NCBI RefSeq assembly: GCF_005473905.2
Contig: NZ_CP061336.1
Span: 558,001 to 622,000 of the forward strand
Reading direction: 5' to 3'
DNA from: Ruminiclostridium herbifermentans
GTDB taxonomy: Bacteria; Bacillota; Clostridia; Acetivibrionales; DSM-1351
Length of the DNA: 64,000 bases
A model generated the notes under the pieces. It saw only the letters and a list, made by a program, of their open reading frames with translations, did not search any database and was not told the origin of the DNA. The position numbers and the translations under genes are program-made. Shown one piece after another: positions 57,307-64,000 of the stretch. Position 1 is the first letter of the stretch; every line of letters starts with the position of its first letter.

Positions 57307-57453
57307 AACGAGGCAACCACTTCAAAAAGACGTGAATATTGTGTTGATTTTCAGGCGTGAGAATATCTCTCGCCTCGATGAAACGCTACTGATGTAATGA
57401 AATTTCTTTATACTTTATAATTGAAAATTTCATGTTAATTCTAGGCGTTATAA
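57307..57453 (+). repeat. Structured intergenic element, copy E3
   Basis: AACGAGGCAACC to AGGCGTTATAA, 147 bases. AGGCGTGAGAATATCTCTCGCCT forms an internal hairpin; AAACGCT and AGGCGTT pair in place of AAATACC/GGTATTT of E1/E2, a compensated change. The hup ribosome site is 10 bases downstream. Confidence 0.85.
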
Positions 57454-57477
57454 TATACCTTATGGGAGGAATTGTTA

Positions 57478-57753
57478 ATGAATAAGTCAGAATTAGTAGA
57501 CAGCATTGCTGAAAAATCAGGATTGACTAAAAAAGATTCTGAAAAAGCGCTAAGTGCATTAATTGAAAGTGTAGAAGAAGCATTAGCAAATAATGATAAA
57601 GTTCAGCTAATAGGCTTTGGATCATTTGAAGTTAAGCAAAGAGCAGCAAGAAAGGGACGAAATCCTCAGACAATGGAGGAAATTGATATTCCAGAGAGTA
57701 AAGTTCCTACATTTAAAGCTGGTAAAGACTTAAAAGAAAAGGTTAACCAATAG
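57478..57753 (+). CDS. hup: Histone-like DNA-binding protein HU
   Basis: 91-residue dimeric nucleoid protein that bends DNA. MNKSELVDSIAEKSGLTKKDSEKAL, VQLIGFGSFEVKQRAARKGRNPQT and VPTFKAGKDLKEKV are canonical, including the Arg-rich DNA-gripping arm with its Pro. ATG 57478 is 8 bases after GGGAGGA; a TTG at 57472 is too close. Its leader holds three structured elements. Confidence 0.97.
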   Translation: MNKSELVDSIAEKSGLTKKDSEKALSALIESVEEALANNDKVQLIGFGSFEVKQRAARKGRNPQTMEEIDIPESKVPTFKAGKDLKEKVNQ

Positions 57754-57986
57754 AAAGATATCGATAGAATATCTTAGCGGATTTATTTAAGCGCAGAAGC
57801 CTCCAGATTTTTTTAATAGATAGTATCTGTGCTATATAAGTACAATTTATTTAGAACTTTACATGATAGATATTAATTTTTGGAGGTTTCTAGTATGTAA
57901 AAGTCAAACAGGGGGTTAAATTAGCTTAAAAATAATTCGCTGCAAAATGGATTATTTTATCTGCCGAGAGCAGATTGGAGGTTAAA

Positions 57987-58226
57987 ATGAGAATAGACAA
58001 ATATTTAAAGGTAAGCAGGATTATCAAAAGGAGAACCGTTGCAAATGAAGTTTGTGAGCAAGGTAGAGTTAAAATCAATGATAAGATTGCTAAACCGGGC
58101 TCTGAGGTTAAGGTTGGCGATGTAGTTGAAATTCAATTTGGAAATAATACAACGACAATTGAGATAACTAGGGTCACAGAGCATGTAACAAAGGACGATG
58201 CAAAAGAAATGTACGTTATAAAGTAA
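57987..58226 (+). CDS. rqcP: S4-domain ribosome quality-control protein RqcP
   Basis: 79-residue S4 RNA-binding protein (YabO/Hsp15-like). MRIDKYLKVSRIIKRRTVANEVCEQGRVKINDKIAKPGSEVKVGD is the complete S4 fold. In Bacillus it works with RqcH to elongate alanine tails on stalled 50S-bound peptides. Start ATG 57987 after TTGGAGG. The order mazG-hup-rqcP-yabP-yabQ-divIC-yabR is conserved. Confidence 0.93.
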   Translation: MRIDKYLKVSRIIKRRTVANEVCEQGRVKINDKIAKPGSEVKVGDVVEIQFGNNTTTIEITRVTEHVTKDDAKEMYVIK

Positions 58227-58273
58227 ATTTTATTGTTTAAATTAAATTGTTTAAATTAATAAGTAATTTTAAA

Positions 58274-58310
58274 GAAGAGCAAAACGCTGGTGCGTGTTTG
58301 TTCTTTTTTT
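58274..58310 (+). terminator. Terminator after rqcP
   Basis: AGAAGAGCAAAACGC pairs with GCGTGTTTGTTCTTT (G-U allowed), followed by TTTT. Confidence 0.8.
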
Positions 58311-58352
58311 ATTTGTACATGCATATGTATAGGATAAAGGAGGGATTTAATA

Positions 58353-58637
58353 ATGGAAGAAAAGAAAATAATAAAGCCTAAAAATCAAACTTTACTGCTT
58401 GAAAACAGAGAAAAACTAGTTATTACCGGTGTTGTTGATGTTGAAAGCTTTAACGATCAGATGATAGTTGCTATAACGGATTTAGGAATACTTATTATTC
58501 GTGGCGGAGAACTTCACATAAATAAACTTTGCCTAGAGAGCAATGAACTTATTATTGAAGGAGATATTTATTCTTTAGAATACAGTGATGGGGAAATAGG
58601 TAAATCAAAGTCTTTCTTTGGCAAAATGTTTAAGTAG
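58353..58637 (+). CDS. yabP: Sporulation protein YabP
   Basis: 94 residues of the YabP/YqfC family; required with YabQ for spore cortex formation in Bacillus. Visible pattern: NRE-like ENREKLVITGVVDVESFNDQMI near 17-38 and LGILIIRGGELHINKLCLESNELIIEGDIYSLEYSD near 44-79, a small beta-sheet protein. AAAGGAGGG ribosome site. Starts a set with yabQ and divIC. Confidence 0.93.
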   Translation: MEEKKIIKPKNQTLLLENREKLVITGVVDVESFNDQMIVAITDLGILIIRGGELHINKLCLESNELIIEGDIYSLEYSDGEIGKSKSFFGKMFK

Positions 58638-58683
58638 TAACTTCAGGTTAATTATAAAACAGTAAAGGCTTGTGGTAAAGCAA

Positions 58684-59307
58684 ATGATACATATTGTAGA
58701 CCAAGTATACATATTTATGTATGCAATTGTTGGCGGTGCGATAGTAGCCTTCTTTTATGATTTTTTAAGAATAAAAAGAAGAGCAATAAAAACAAATGCA
58801 GTAATAGTAAGTATAGAAGATATTATTTACTGGCTTGCAGTTGCGGTATTTTTATTCATTACAGTGTATAAAAGTAATAGTGGTGAGATGCGAGGATATA
58901 TATTTATAGGAAATATTATTGGAGTGTTACTATATGAGGCGTTATTCAGCAGTATATTTATTGCTTCCTCTGTAATGATTATTAATATAATAAAAAGAAT
59001 AGTTTTGTTTATATTTAAGGTAGTAAGTTATCCATTTATAATGCTATATAAGGTTGTAAAAGTAATACTGAAATTACTATATAAGTTGTTGAGGATTATT
59101 TTTAATCCTTTAATAATATTAGTTAAATTTATAATAAAAAAAATATATGCCTTATTGGAGAAACCAATTTCTTTTATTTCCAATCAAACTCTTATTTTTA
59201 CTAAAATATTATTTGATAAAATAAAAGGTTTTAGCAGTAAAGCAAGTAGTGTTACTGAAAAGAAATTAAAGAGAATGGCTACTTTAAAAAAATTAAAAAA
59301 AGAATAA
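58684..59307 (+). CDS. yabQ: Spore cortex membrane protein YabQ
   Basis: About 207 residues with four membrane helices in the first 130 residues, starting MIHIVDQVYIFMYAIVGGAIVAFFYDFLRIKR, and a basic C-terminal tail. YabQ acts with YabP in cortex assembly. Two starts are possible: GTG 58672 with an AAAGG too close, or ATG 58684 with no good ribosome site; the latter fits the family N-terminus better. Unusually long and Lys/Ile-rich C-terminal part. Confidence 0.85.
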   Translation: MIHIVDQVYIFMYAIVGGAIVAFFYDFLRIKRRAIKTNAVIVSIEDIIYWLAVAVFLFITVYKSNSGEMRGYIFIGNIIGVLLYEALFSSIFIASSVMIINIIKRIVLFIFKVVSYPFIMLYKVVKVILKLLYKLLRIIFNPLIILVKFIIKKIYALLEKPISFISNQTLIFTKILFDKIKGFSSKASSVTEKKLKRMATLKKLKKE

Positions 59308-59409
59308 AAAATAATTAATTTTGCAGGAGTTTTTACCGACATATAGAATATAGAAAATGTTGGAGTAGCAATTTTTATTTTACAAAAGATATTGATGAGA
59401 GGGTTAATA

Positions 59410-59688
59410 ATGAAAAAACAAAAGAAGTTGAAACTGTTAACATATTTAGTAATTATTTCAGTTTGTTATTTTGGATATACATTATATACACTTCAAATCA
59501 GTATTGACGAAAAGGAACTTAAAAACCAAGAACTGCAAAGAAACATTAATATTGAGACAGCCAAGAATCAGCAGCTTTTGAAACAGAAATCATTGATTAA
59601 TACTGATGAGTTTTATGAGCAAATGGCTAGAGAAAAATTAGGCTATATTAAAGATAACGAAAAAATATATATTGATACTAATAAATAA
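59410..59688 (+). CDS. divIC: Septum formation initiator DivIC/FtsB-like
   Basis: 92-residue bitopic division protein. A short basic cytoplasmic start (KKQKKLK), one membrane helix (about 10-27), then a coiled coil (ELKNQELQRNINIETAKNQQLLKQK) and the conserved DEFYEQMAREKLGYIKDNEKIY end. It bridges FtsL and FtsI in the divisome. ATG 59410 has GAGAGGG 6 bases upstream; upstream ATG 59395 overlaps that site. Confidence 0.92.
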   Translation: MKKQKKLKLLTYLVIISVCYFGYTLYTLQISIDEKELKNQELQRNINIETAKNQQLLKQKSLINTDEFYEQMAREKLGYIKDNEKIYIDTNK

Positions 59689-59780
59689 CTATAGCTTGAC
59701 GTAAACGTAAGAAGATGGCTTAAAAAAATTAAGTTTTAGTACGTAGTAAGCTTGGTTAACTGGGGAGGATTTCTTATTTT

Positions 59781-60212
59781 ATGCCGCTTGAAGTAGGTAC
59801 AATAGTTGAGGGTAAGGTTTCTGGCATTACGGCATTTGGAGCATTTGTTCAATTGCCAGAGGGGAGAACAGGATTAGTTCATATTTCTGAAGTTGCCCAA
59901 GAGTATGTAAAGGACATAAATGCTCATCTTAAAGAAAATCAGATTGTAAAGGTTAAAATTGTTTCAATTGATTCAAATGGTAAAGTGAGCCTTTCTATAA
60001 AAAAAGCTTGTGAACCAAAACAAGCTGCAATGTCTGTAAAGCCTCCAATGGAGATAGAATGGAATAGCAACAAAAATGCTGCCAGTAACACATCATTTGA
60101 GGATCGCTTAGCAAAATTTTTGAAAGATAGCGATGAAAGGTTACATGACTTGAAGAAAAATGTTGATTCCAAACGTGGAGGCGGCGGATATAGAAAATCA
60201 GCCCAGTATTAA
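59781..60212 (+). CDS. yabR: S1 RNA-binding domain protein, YabR-like
   Basis: 143 residues. An S1 domain fills 1-75: MPLEVGTIVEGKVSGITAFGAFVQLPEGRTGLVHISEVA and VKVKIVSIDSNGKVSLSIKKA. A Lys/Asn-rich linker and a Gly/Arg C-terminus (KRGGGGYRKSAQ) follow. The general stress protein Gsp13 is a relative. Role probably in translation or RNA binding; not defined. GGGGAGG ribosome site. Confidence 0.92.
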   Translation: MPLEVGTIVEGKVSGITAFGAFVQLPEGRTGLVHISEVAQEYVKDINAHLKENQIVKVKIVSIDSNGKVSLSIKKACEPKQAAMSVKPPMEIEWNSNKNAASNTSFEDRLAKFLKDSDERLHDLKKNVDSKRGGGGYRKSAQY

Positions 60213-60430
60213 TTAACGTTGGATTAATATACAGTTTCAGAATACTCGTTTTCAGTTTAACATTTATTATTATGGTTTAAATTAATTTTTAGGCGCTTGT
60301 AATGGCCTTATTTTGTGTGCTTTTATGATTTGTTTACTTTGTTTTATATAAAATAATAAAGAGGATTACAAGTACTATAATAATTTATATAAAAAAATTA
60401 AAATTTTTTAAAAAATTTTTAATTTAGGTG

Positions 60431-60460
60431 TTGACACTTTAGTGCATATAGTATTATAAT
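60431..60460 (+). promoter_or_regulatory. Promoter of tRNA-Leu
   Basis: TTGACA (60431-60436), 18-base spacer, TATAAT (60455-60460), 34 bases before the tRNA. Confidence 0.85.
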
Positions 60461-60494
60461 AAGCTAGTCGCGAATGGTTAGCGATGGTGGCCAA

Positions 60495-60583
60495 GCCGAA
60501 GTGGCGGAACTGGCAGACGCACAGGACTTAAAATCCTGCGGAGTTAACCCTCCGTACCGGTTCGATTCCGGTCTTCGGCACCA
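60495..60583 (+). tRNA. tRNA-Leu (UAA)
   Basis: GCCGAAG and CTTCGGC form the acceptor stem. The anticodon loop CTTAAAA holds TAA in a perfect CAGGA-type stem, a long variable arm (GGAGTTAACCCTCC) marks a class II tRNA, and GGTTCGATTCC is the T arm. CCA is encoded. Confidence 0.97.
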
Positions 60584-60632
60584 AATAAAGGATTGAGATT
60601 ACTTTTATAGAATCTTAATCCTTTATTTATTT
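60584..60632 (+). terminator. Terminator of tRNA-Leu
   Basis: AATAAAGGATTGAGATT pairs with AATCTTAATCCTTTATT (16 of 17), followed by TATTTTAATC. Confidence 0.85.
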
Positions 60633-60698
60633 TAATCAAATTATTCTATTAATTCTGTTTATACTGTCTTTTAATTTTTGTAAGGAGGCCAACCAGCT

Positions 60699-61871
60699 AT
60701 GAAATACAACTTTGATGAAATAATTGATAGAAAGTCTACATTTGCTGAAAAGCATGCAAAGCTTAAAGAACTTTATGGCTCTTCAGAACTTATACCTTTA
60801 TGGGTCGCTGATATGGATTTTAAAGTAGCACAACCTATTATTGATGCCATGAAGGATAGAATAGAAAATGGCATATTTGGATATACGATGAGACCAGATT
60901 CATATTTTGATGATGTATGCGAATTTCAAAAGAAAAGAAAGAACTGGAACATAGATAAAAAGTTAATGAGTTCTTGTTTGGGAGTTATGCCTTCAATATG
61001 CATGATTATTCAAAAACTCACCAATCCAGGGGACAAAGTTATAATTCAAACACCTGTATATCGTCCTTTTTTTAATGCGGTTAAGCAGGCATCTAGAGAA
61101 CTGCTGGAAAGCCCGTTAAAAGAAGTTGATGGTAGGTACTATATGAATTATGAGGATTTGGAGGAAAAAGCAAAGCAAGGGGCAAAATACTTGATTCTGT
61201 GCAGTCCGCACAATCCTGTAGGACGAGTATGGTCATTTGATGAACTAAAGAAGTTGGGAGATATATGTCTGAAATATGGTATAAAGGTTATTTCAGATGA
61301 AATTCATTCTGATTTGATTTTATGGGGGAATAAACATACTCCATTTGCTTCAATATCAGAACAGCTTAGAGAAATAACAATATCCTGCATTTCTGCTACA
61401 AAAACCTTTAATTTAGCTGGGCTTCAGTCATCAATTGTTATTTTTCCTAATGAAGAACTTAAGCATCAATTTGACCAAATGTGGGACAAACTTCACGTGG
61501 AAGGTAATAATTGTATGAGCATTGCTGCTATACAGGCAGCTTTTAGGCATGGAGAAGAGTGGCTTGAGCAGCTATTAAAATATATTGAGGAGAATGTAAA
61601 TTTTGTTAAGAACTATTTTGACAAATATATTCCAAAAATAAAAGTGGAGCGTCCAGAAGGAACATATCTTATGTGGCTTGATTGCAGACAATTAGGTCTA
61701 AATGGAGGACAACTCACAAGGTTTATGACTTCAAAGGCAGGTGTAGCCATGAGTTCAGGCACATACTTCGGATCAAATGGTGAGGGTTTTATGAGAATGA
61801 ACGTGGCATGTCCTAGAGCAATACTTGAAAAGGCACTTGAACAGATAAGGATAGCTGTTTCTGAGTTGTGA
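60699..61871 (+). CDS. patB: PatB/MalY-type cystathionine beta-lyase
   Basis: 390-residue PLP C-S lyase of the aminotransferase I fold. The start YNFDEIIDRKSTFAEKHAKLKE and LIPLWVADMDFKVAQPI are diagnostic of the PatB/MalY group. Also HNPVGRVW, DEIHSDLI, and the PLP Lys in SATKTFNLAGLQ near 230. The C-terminus has the Arg-containing GEGFMRMNVACPR. It probably cleaves cystathionine or other cysteine conjugates. AGGAGG ribosome site; unrelated to the tRNA before it. Confidence 0.95.
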   Translation: MKYNFDEIIDRKSTFAEKHAKLKELYGSSELIPLWVADMDFKVAQPIIDAMKDRIENGIFGYTMRPDSYFDDVCEFQKKRKNWNIDKKLMSSCLGVMPSICMIIQKLTNPGDKVIIQTPVYRPFFNAVKQASRELLESPLKEVDGRYYMNYEDLEEKAKQGAKYLILCSPHNPVGRVWSFDELKKLGDICLKYGIKVISDEIHSDLILWGNKHTPFASISEQLREITISCISATKTFNLAGLQSSIVIFPNEELKHQFDQMWDKLHVEGNNCMSIAAIQAAFRHGEEWLEQLLKYIEENVNFVKNYFDKYIPKIKVERPEGTYLMWLDCRQLGLNGGQLTRFMTSKAGVAMSSGTYFGSNGEGFMRMNVACPRAILEKALEQIRIAVSEL

Positions 61872-62054
61872 TGGTTTTGCAACATAATTAACTAAAAATT
61901 GGTCAGATGAATTATTGCTTTGTTAATTATAAAGTTTATCTTTGGGCTCATAGAATAGACTTTCTATAATCTAATTAATGCAACTATTTCTAACTCAATT
62001 TTCCAAAAGAAAGTTATCTGCCTACAATTCAACTTGAATAATGAGTAAATAACA

Positions 62055-62097
62055 AAAGTGGACAGGCCAATAATCAAATTACCTGTCCACTTTCTTA
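62055..62097. terminator. Bidirectional terminator between patB and the cyclophilin
   Basis: AAAGTGGACAGG (62055-62066) and CCTGTCCACTTT (62082-62093) are perfect inverses; T- and A-rich flanks suit both directions. Confidence 0.9.
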
Positions 62098-62131
62098 ATA
62101 TTAATACTTTAATAGTTTTTAAGCTTTTAAA

Positions 62132-62743
62132 TTACTTGCTAAGTACTTTTACAGTTTTAATTTTAACGGGTTCAGTTGGTACGGAAACTTCACCAGAAAA
62201 AGGATTAGCTTCAACTGGAGTATCTGCAATTTTATCAAGAACATCTTCACCACTGATGAGTTTTCCAAATGCAGCATATTGACCATCTAAGAATGCAGAG
62301 TCTGCATGAACAATAAAGAATTGGCTTGATGCTGAATTAGGGTCTTGACTTCTAGCCATTGAAATAACGCCTCTAGTATGCGAAAGTGTATTCTGTTCAA
62401 ATCCATTTCCGCTGAATTCACCCTTTATATTTTTCTCTGATCCACCTGTTCCATCACCTTTAGGATCGCCGCCTTGTATCATAAACCCTTTAACAATTCT
62501 GTGGAATGTTAAGCCATCATAAAAACCTGATTCTGCTAAGCTGACAAAGTTATTAACAGTTTCAGGAGCATATTCTGGATACAGTTCAAGAACCATCTTA
62601 TCACCGTTTTCCATTTCAATCTGTACCTGTGGTTTGCCTGTAGACTCAGTTTTGTCTGATTTTGAACAGCTAGTTGTAAATGAAAGTGTGCAAATTACAG
62701 CTAATAAAAGAGCCGTTGACTTTTTTAAAATAGATTTCAACAT
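62132..62743 (-). CDS. Cyclophilin-type peptidyl-prolyl isomerase lipoprotein
   Basis: 203 residues. An N-terminal lipoprotein signal ends with the lipobox-like SFTTSC (Cys near 24), so it is anchored outside. The cyclophilin domain shows YPEYAPETVNNFVSLAESGFYDGLTFHRIVKGFMIQGGD with the catalytic Arg, then GVISMARSQDPNSASSQFFI and FAAFG-like YAAFGKL. All key residues are present. ATG 62743 follows GGAGG by 10 bases; upstream frame is open but not used. It should aid folding of exported proteins. Confidence 0.94.
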   Translation of the reverse strand: MLKSILKKSTALLLAVICTLSFTTSCSKSDKTESTGKPQVQIEMENGDKMVLELYPEYAPETVNNFVSLAESGFYDGLTFHRIVKGFMIQGGDPKGDGTGGSEKNIKGEFSGNGFEQNTLSHTRGVISMARSQDPNSASSQFFIVHADSAFLDGQYAAFGKLISGEDVLDKIADTPVEANPFSGEVSVPTEPVKIKTVKVLSK

Positions 62744-63352
62744 ATTATTACAGCCTCCGTTTTTTAATAAATTAATTATTTTTGTGATAAGTAAATTATT
62801 AATGCTCATTACAAGCAATTAAAATGTTCCTGTGACTATAATACCCTATATTAAGGAAAAGGTCTAGAATTTTTGATAAAAATAGTATCATTTGGGCTAC
62901 TGTGGAATAGTAGTTTATATAATTAGCATAAAATGATAAGCGTCCTCAAGTTAAATGAGAGGTATTATTATTTTATACAAGGATTTGTATTGCTTAAGGT
63001 GAGCAAGAAAATTTTTAGGTAAATTTATTGGTTAAAGAATACCAATTGAGTGAAAAAGTAAATTACATTTGCTTAACAAGGATGGGGTACAGAGGAGGTG
63101 CGGACGAAATCCTGGACCTAGATTTTAACTAGGAGATTTGCTATGTATTCTCAGGTAGATAGAGTAGAGGCGTAATTTAACTTTTCAAATGAGTTGATAA
63201 ATTTTAGATAAATTTTACTTAAAAAAATATTAAAAAATACTTGCAATATTCAAAGTTTTATGTTAAATTATAATAGTTGTCAGCGGGATTAAATTTGTGA
63301 ATAAAAAATTTATTTGCCGTATATAATAATAGTACAATTAAATTTTATACAT
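62744..63352. other. Region upstream of tRNA-fMet, partly structured
   Basis: 609 bases without a gene. Near 63080-63175 the sequence GAGGAGGTGCGGACG is followed by a hairpin with CCTAG/CTAGG and AAATC/GATTT arms and then TAGATAGAGTAGAGGCG. This looks like a structured RNA, but no known class fits. Other parts are AT-rich. Confidence 0.4.
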
Positions 63353-63428
<76 letters not shown>

Positions 63429-63433
63429 TGAAG

Positions 63434-63466
63434 AATCGCTAGTCATAAGGCTTAGCGGTTTTTTTA
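63434..63466 (+). terminator. Terminator after tRNA-fMet
   Basis: AATCGCTA (63434-63441) pairs with TTAGCGGTT (63452-63460), followed by TTTTT. Confidence 0.8.
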
Positions 63467-63551
63467 TGTTTATATTTTCGTTAAAACAAATAAATTATGG
63501 GTACTATTTGGGTACTATTAAAATTAAAAGTTATTAAAAGATATTAAAAGA

Positions 63552-63707
63552 TTAAGCCTTTTTGGTGTCACTATTATTGCTTGTATTAGTGACAATAAGT
63601 TCCATTATATCAGCTGCTTGTTTATCTGCAGATTTCAATGCATGGCTATATACCGACAATGTAACATAAGGATTAGCGTGTCCTAAACGACTCAATTTAT
63701 AATTTGT
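63552..63707 (-). pseudogene. Tyrosine recombinase (integrase) C-terminal remnant
   Basis: The minus frame reads KLSRLGHANPYVTLSVYSHAL then KSADKQAADIMELI and stops at 63552-63554. This is the end of a phage-type integrase with the His of LGHAN and the nucleophile Tyr of VYSHA. About 50 residues survive; the upstream domains are absent. Its position 120 bases from a tRNA 3' end fits an old tRNA-targeted integration. The direct pair TGGGTACTATTTGGGTACTATT near 63500 may be a leftover attachment motif. Confidence 0.85.
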
Positions 63708-63827
63708 ATATTGTTAAAAGTATAATTTACCTAGAAAAAGGCGTATAACTTATCGGGCTAGATTTTGAACTGTATTTGCTGTTAGTTAAAAATATTATAA
63801 ACATAAAGATACTTAATATATATTGTA

Positions 63828-63856
63828 TTTACATCAAATATGGTGTAAACTAATAG
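63828..63856 (+). promoter_or_regulatory. Promoter of the HigB-like gene
   Basis: TTTACA (63828-63833), 17 bases, TAATAG (63851-63856). Confidence 0.65.
63829..63848 (+). promoter_or_regulatory. Palindromic operator 1 of TA locus
   Basis: TTACATCA-AATA-TGGTGTAA, one mismatch in 8-bp arms. It overlaps the -35 and spacer. Confidence 0.65.
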
Positions 63857-63861
63857 TGTAG

Positions 63862-63881
63862 ATACATCATATTTGATGTAT
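63862..63881 (+). promoter_or_regulatory. Palindromic operator 2 of TA locus
   Basis: ATACATCA-TATT-TGATGTAT, perfect 8-bp arms, just downstream of the -10. Same half-site (ACATCA) as operator 1, centres 33 bases apart (about three turns), suggesting cooperative repressor binding. Confidence 0.75.
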
Positions 63882-63906
63882 AAACATTAAACATAGGAGA
63901 AATAAT

Positions 63907-64000
63907 ATGAATGTATACCACTATGAAACAAGTGGAGGTAAGGATTTAATTCTAGAATATATAGATAAACTTCCGAAAAAGGAAAGGGCAGAGGGATTAA
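63907..64000 (+). CDS. HigB/RelE-type toxin, 5' part (cut by window end)
   Basis: 31 residues visible (MNVYHYETSGGKDLILEYID then KLPKKERAEGL). The strand-helix pattern and SGG(K)-DLI-EYIDKLPKK match the N-terminus of phage-derived Gp49/HigB toxins, mRNA interferases of type II systems. AGGAG ribosome site 8 bases before the ATG. Antitoxin would follow beyond the window, as in toxin-first HigBA. Two palindromes in the promoter suggest autoregulation. Lies in tRNA-fMet-proximal mobile DNA. Confidence 0.65.
   Translation, partial: MNVYHYETSGGKDLILEYIDKLPKKERAEGL

Noticed and set aside
63080-63175. Lysine riboswitch
   Set aside because: Only GAGGTGCGGAC resembles the consensus; the later conserved GCCGAAG and loop motifs are missing, and no lysine gene follows.

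Overview
This 64 kb window is AT-rich Gram-positive chromosomal DNA from an anaerobic, endospore-forming, flagellated Clostridia. Supporting genes are spoIIID, spoVG, spoVT, yabP/yabQ and ytaF (sporulation), flagellar rod-type proteins, hydE ([FeFe]-hydrogenase maturation), adhE with Rex-type operators (fermentation) and a tryptophan T-box. The S-layer/NHL and CHASE2/FecR proteins would fit the cellulolytic Ruminiclostridium/Acetivibrio-like clostridia, but this species-level guess is inference.

Layout. 1-3.5 kb: minus-strand trpE-trpG-trpD operon behind a T-box leader. 3.6-8.2 kb: ytaF, a TPR protein, a nucleoid-associated protein and a CapA-like protein. 8.9-16.2 kb: a signalling/surface island with GAF/HD-GYP phosphodiesterase, CHASE2 class III cyclase, DUF3307 membrane protein, SLH/NHL protein, and a FecR protein with 11 Asn/Gly-rich repeats. 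16.5-20.1 kb: deoB, cobU, cobS and an HPr-like protein. 20.3-22.1 kb: a wrecked sugar ABC transporter with an inversion scar, then tandem repeats. 22.3-30 kb: adhE, a second iron alcohol dehydrogenase, hydE and cysK.

30.6-41 kb: spoIIID, mbl, two flagellar rod/hook-type genes, a FlgJ-like gene, a phosphodiester glycosidase and fabZ, the order also known from Bacillus (spoIIID-mbl-flhO-flhP-fabZ). It is interrupted after spoIIID by two inserts, each followed by another partial copy of the spoIIID 3' end. One insert carries an AbiL-like AAA ATPase/RloB defence pair; the other a secreted protein of unknown function. 41-60 kb: murC, purR, spoVG, glmU, prs, pth, mfd, prsA-like, spoVT, ssb-like, mazG, hup, rqcP, yabP, yabQ, divIC and an S1-domain gene, the classical Firmicutes purR-to-divIC block. 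The GlmU has lost its uridylyltransferase signature. 60.5-64 kb: tRNA-Leu, a PatB-type lyase, a cyclophilin lipoprotein, initiator tRNA-Met, an integrase remnant and the start of a HigB-like toxin gene with palindromic operators.

The most unusual signal is non-coding. At least seven intergenic copies of a 150-220 bp element (near 22.5, 34.9, 42.6, 46.0 and three in tandem at 57.0-57.45 kb) share a start like AACGAGGYAA, a closing CCTCG arm, an AT-rich hairpin, and an end like TCTAGGCGTTATAA. The ends can pair with each other and the pairing arms co-vary between copies. All lie on the plus strand; four of the five sites are just upstream of housekeeping genes (adhE, mbl, prs, hup) and the fifth sits between the divergent murC and purR. 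They could be a MITE-like family, a structured RNA, or a mobile element co-opted as a leader. No computation or database search was possible; all pairings and family assignments were made by reading.
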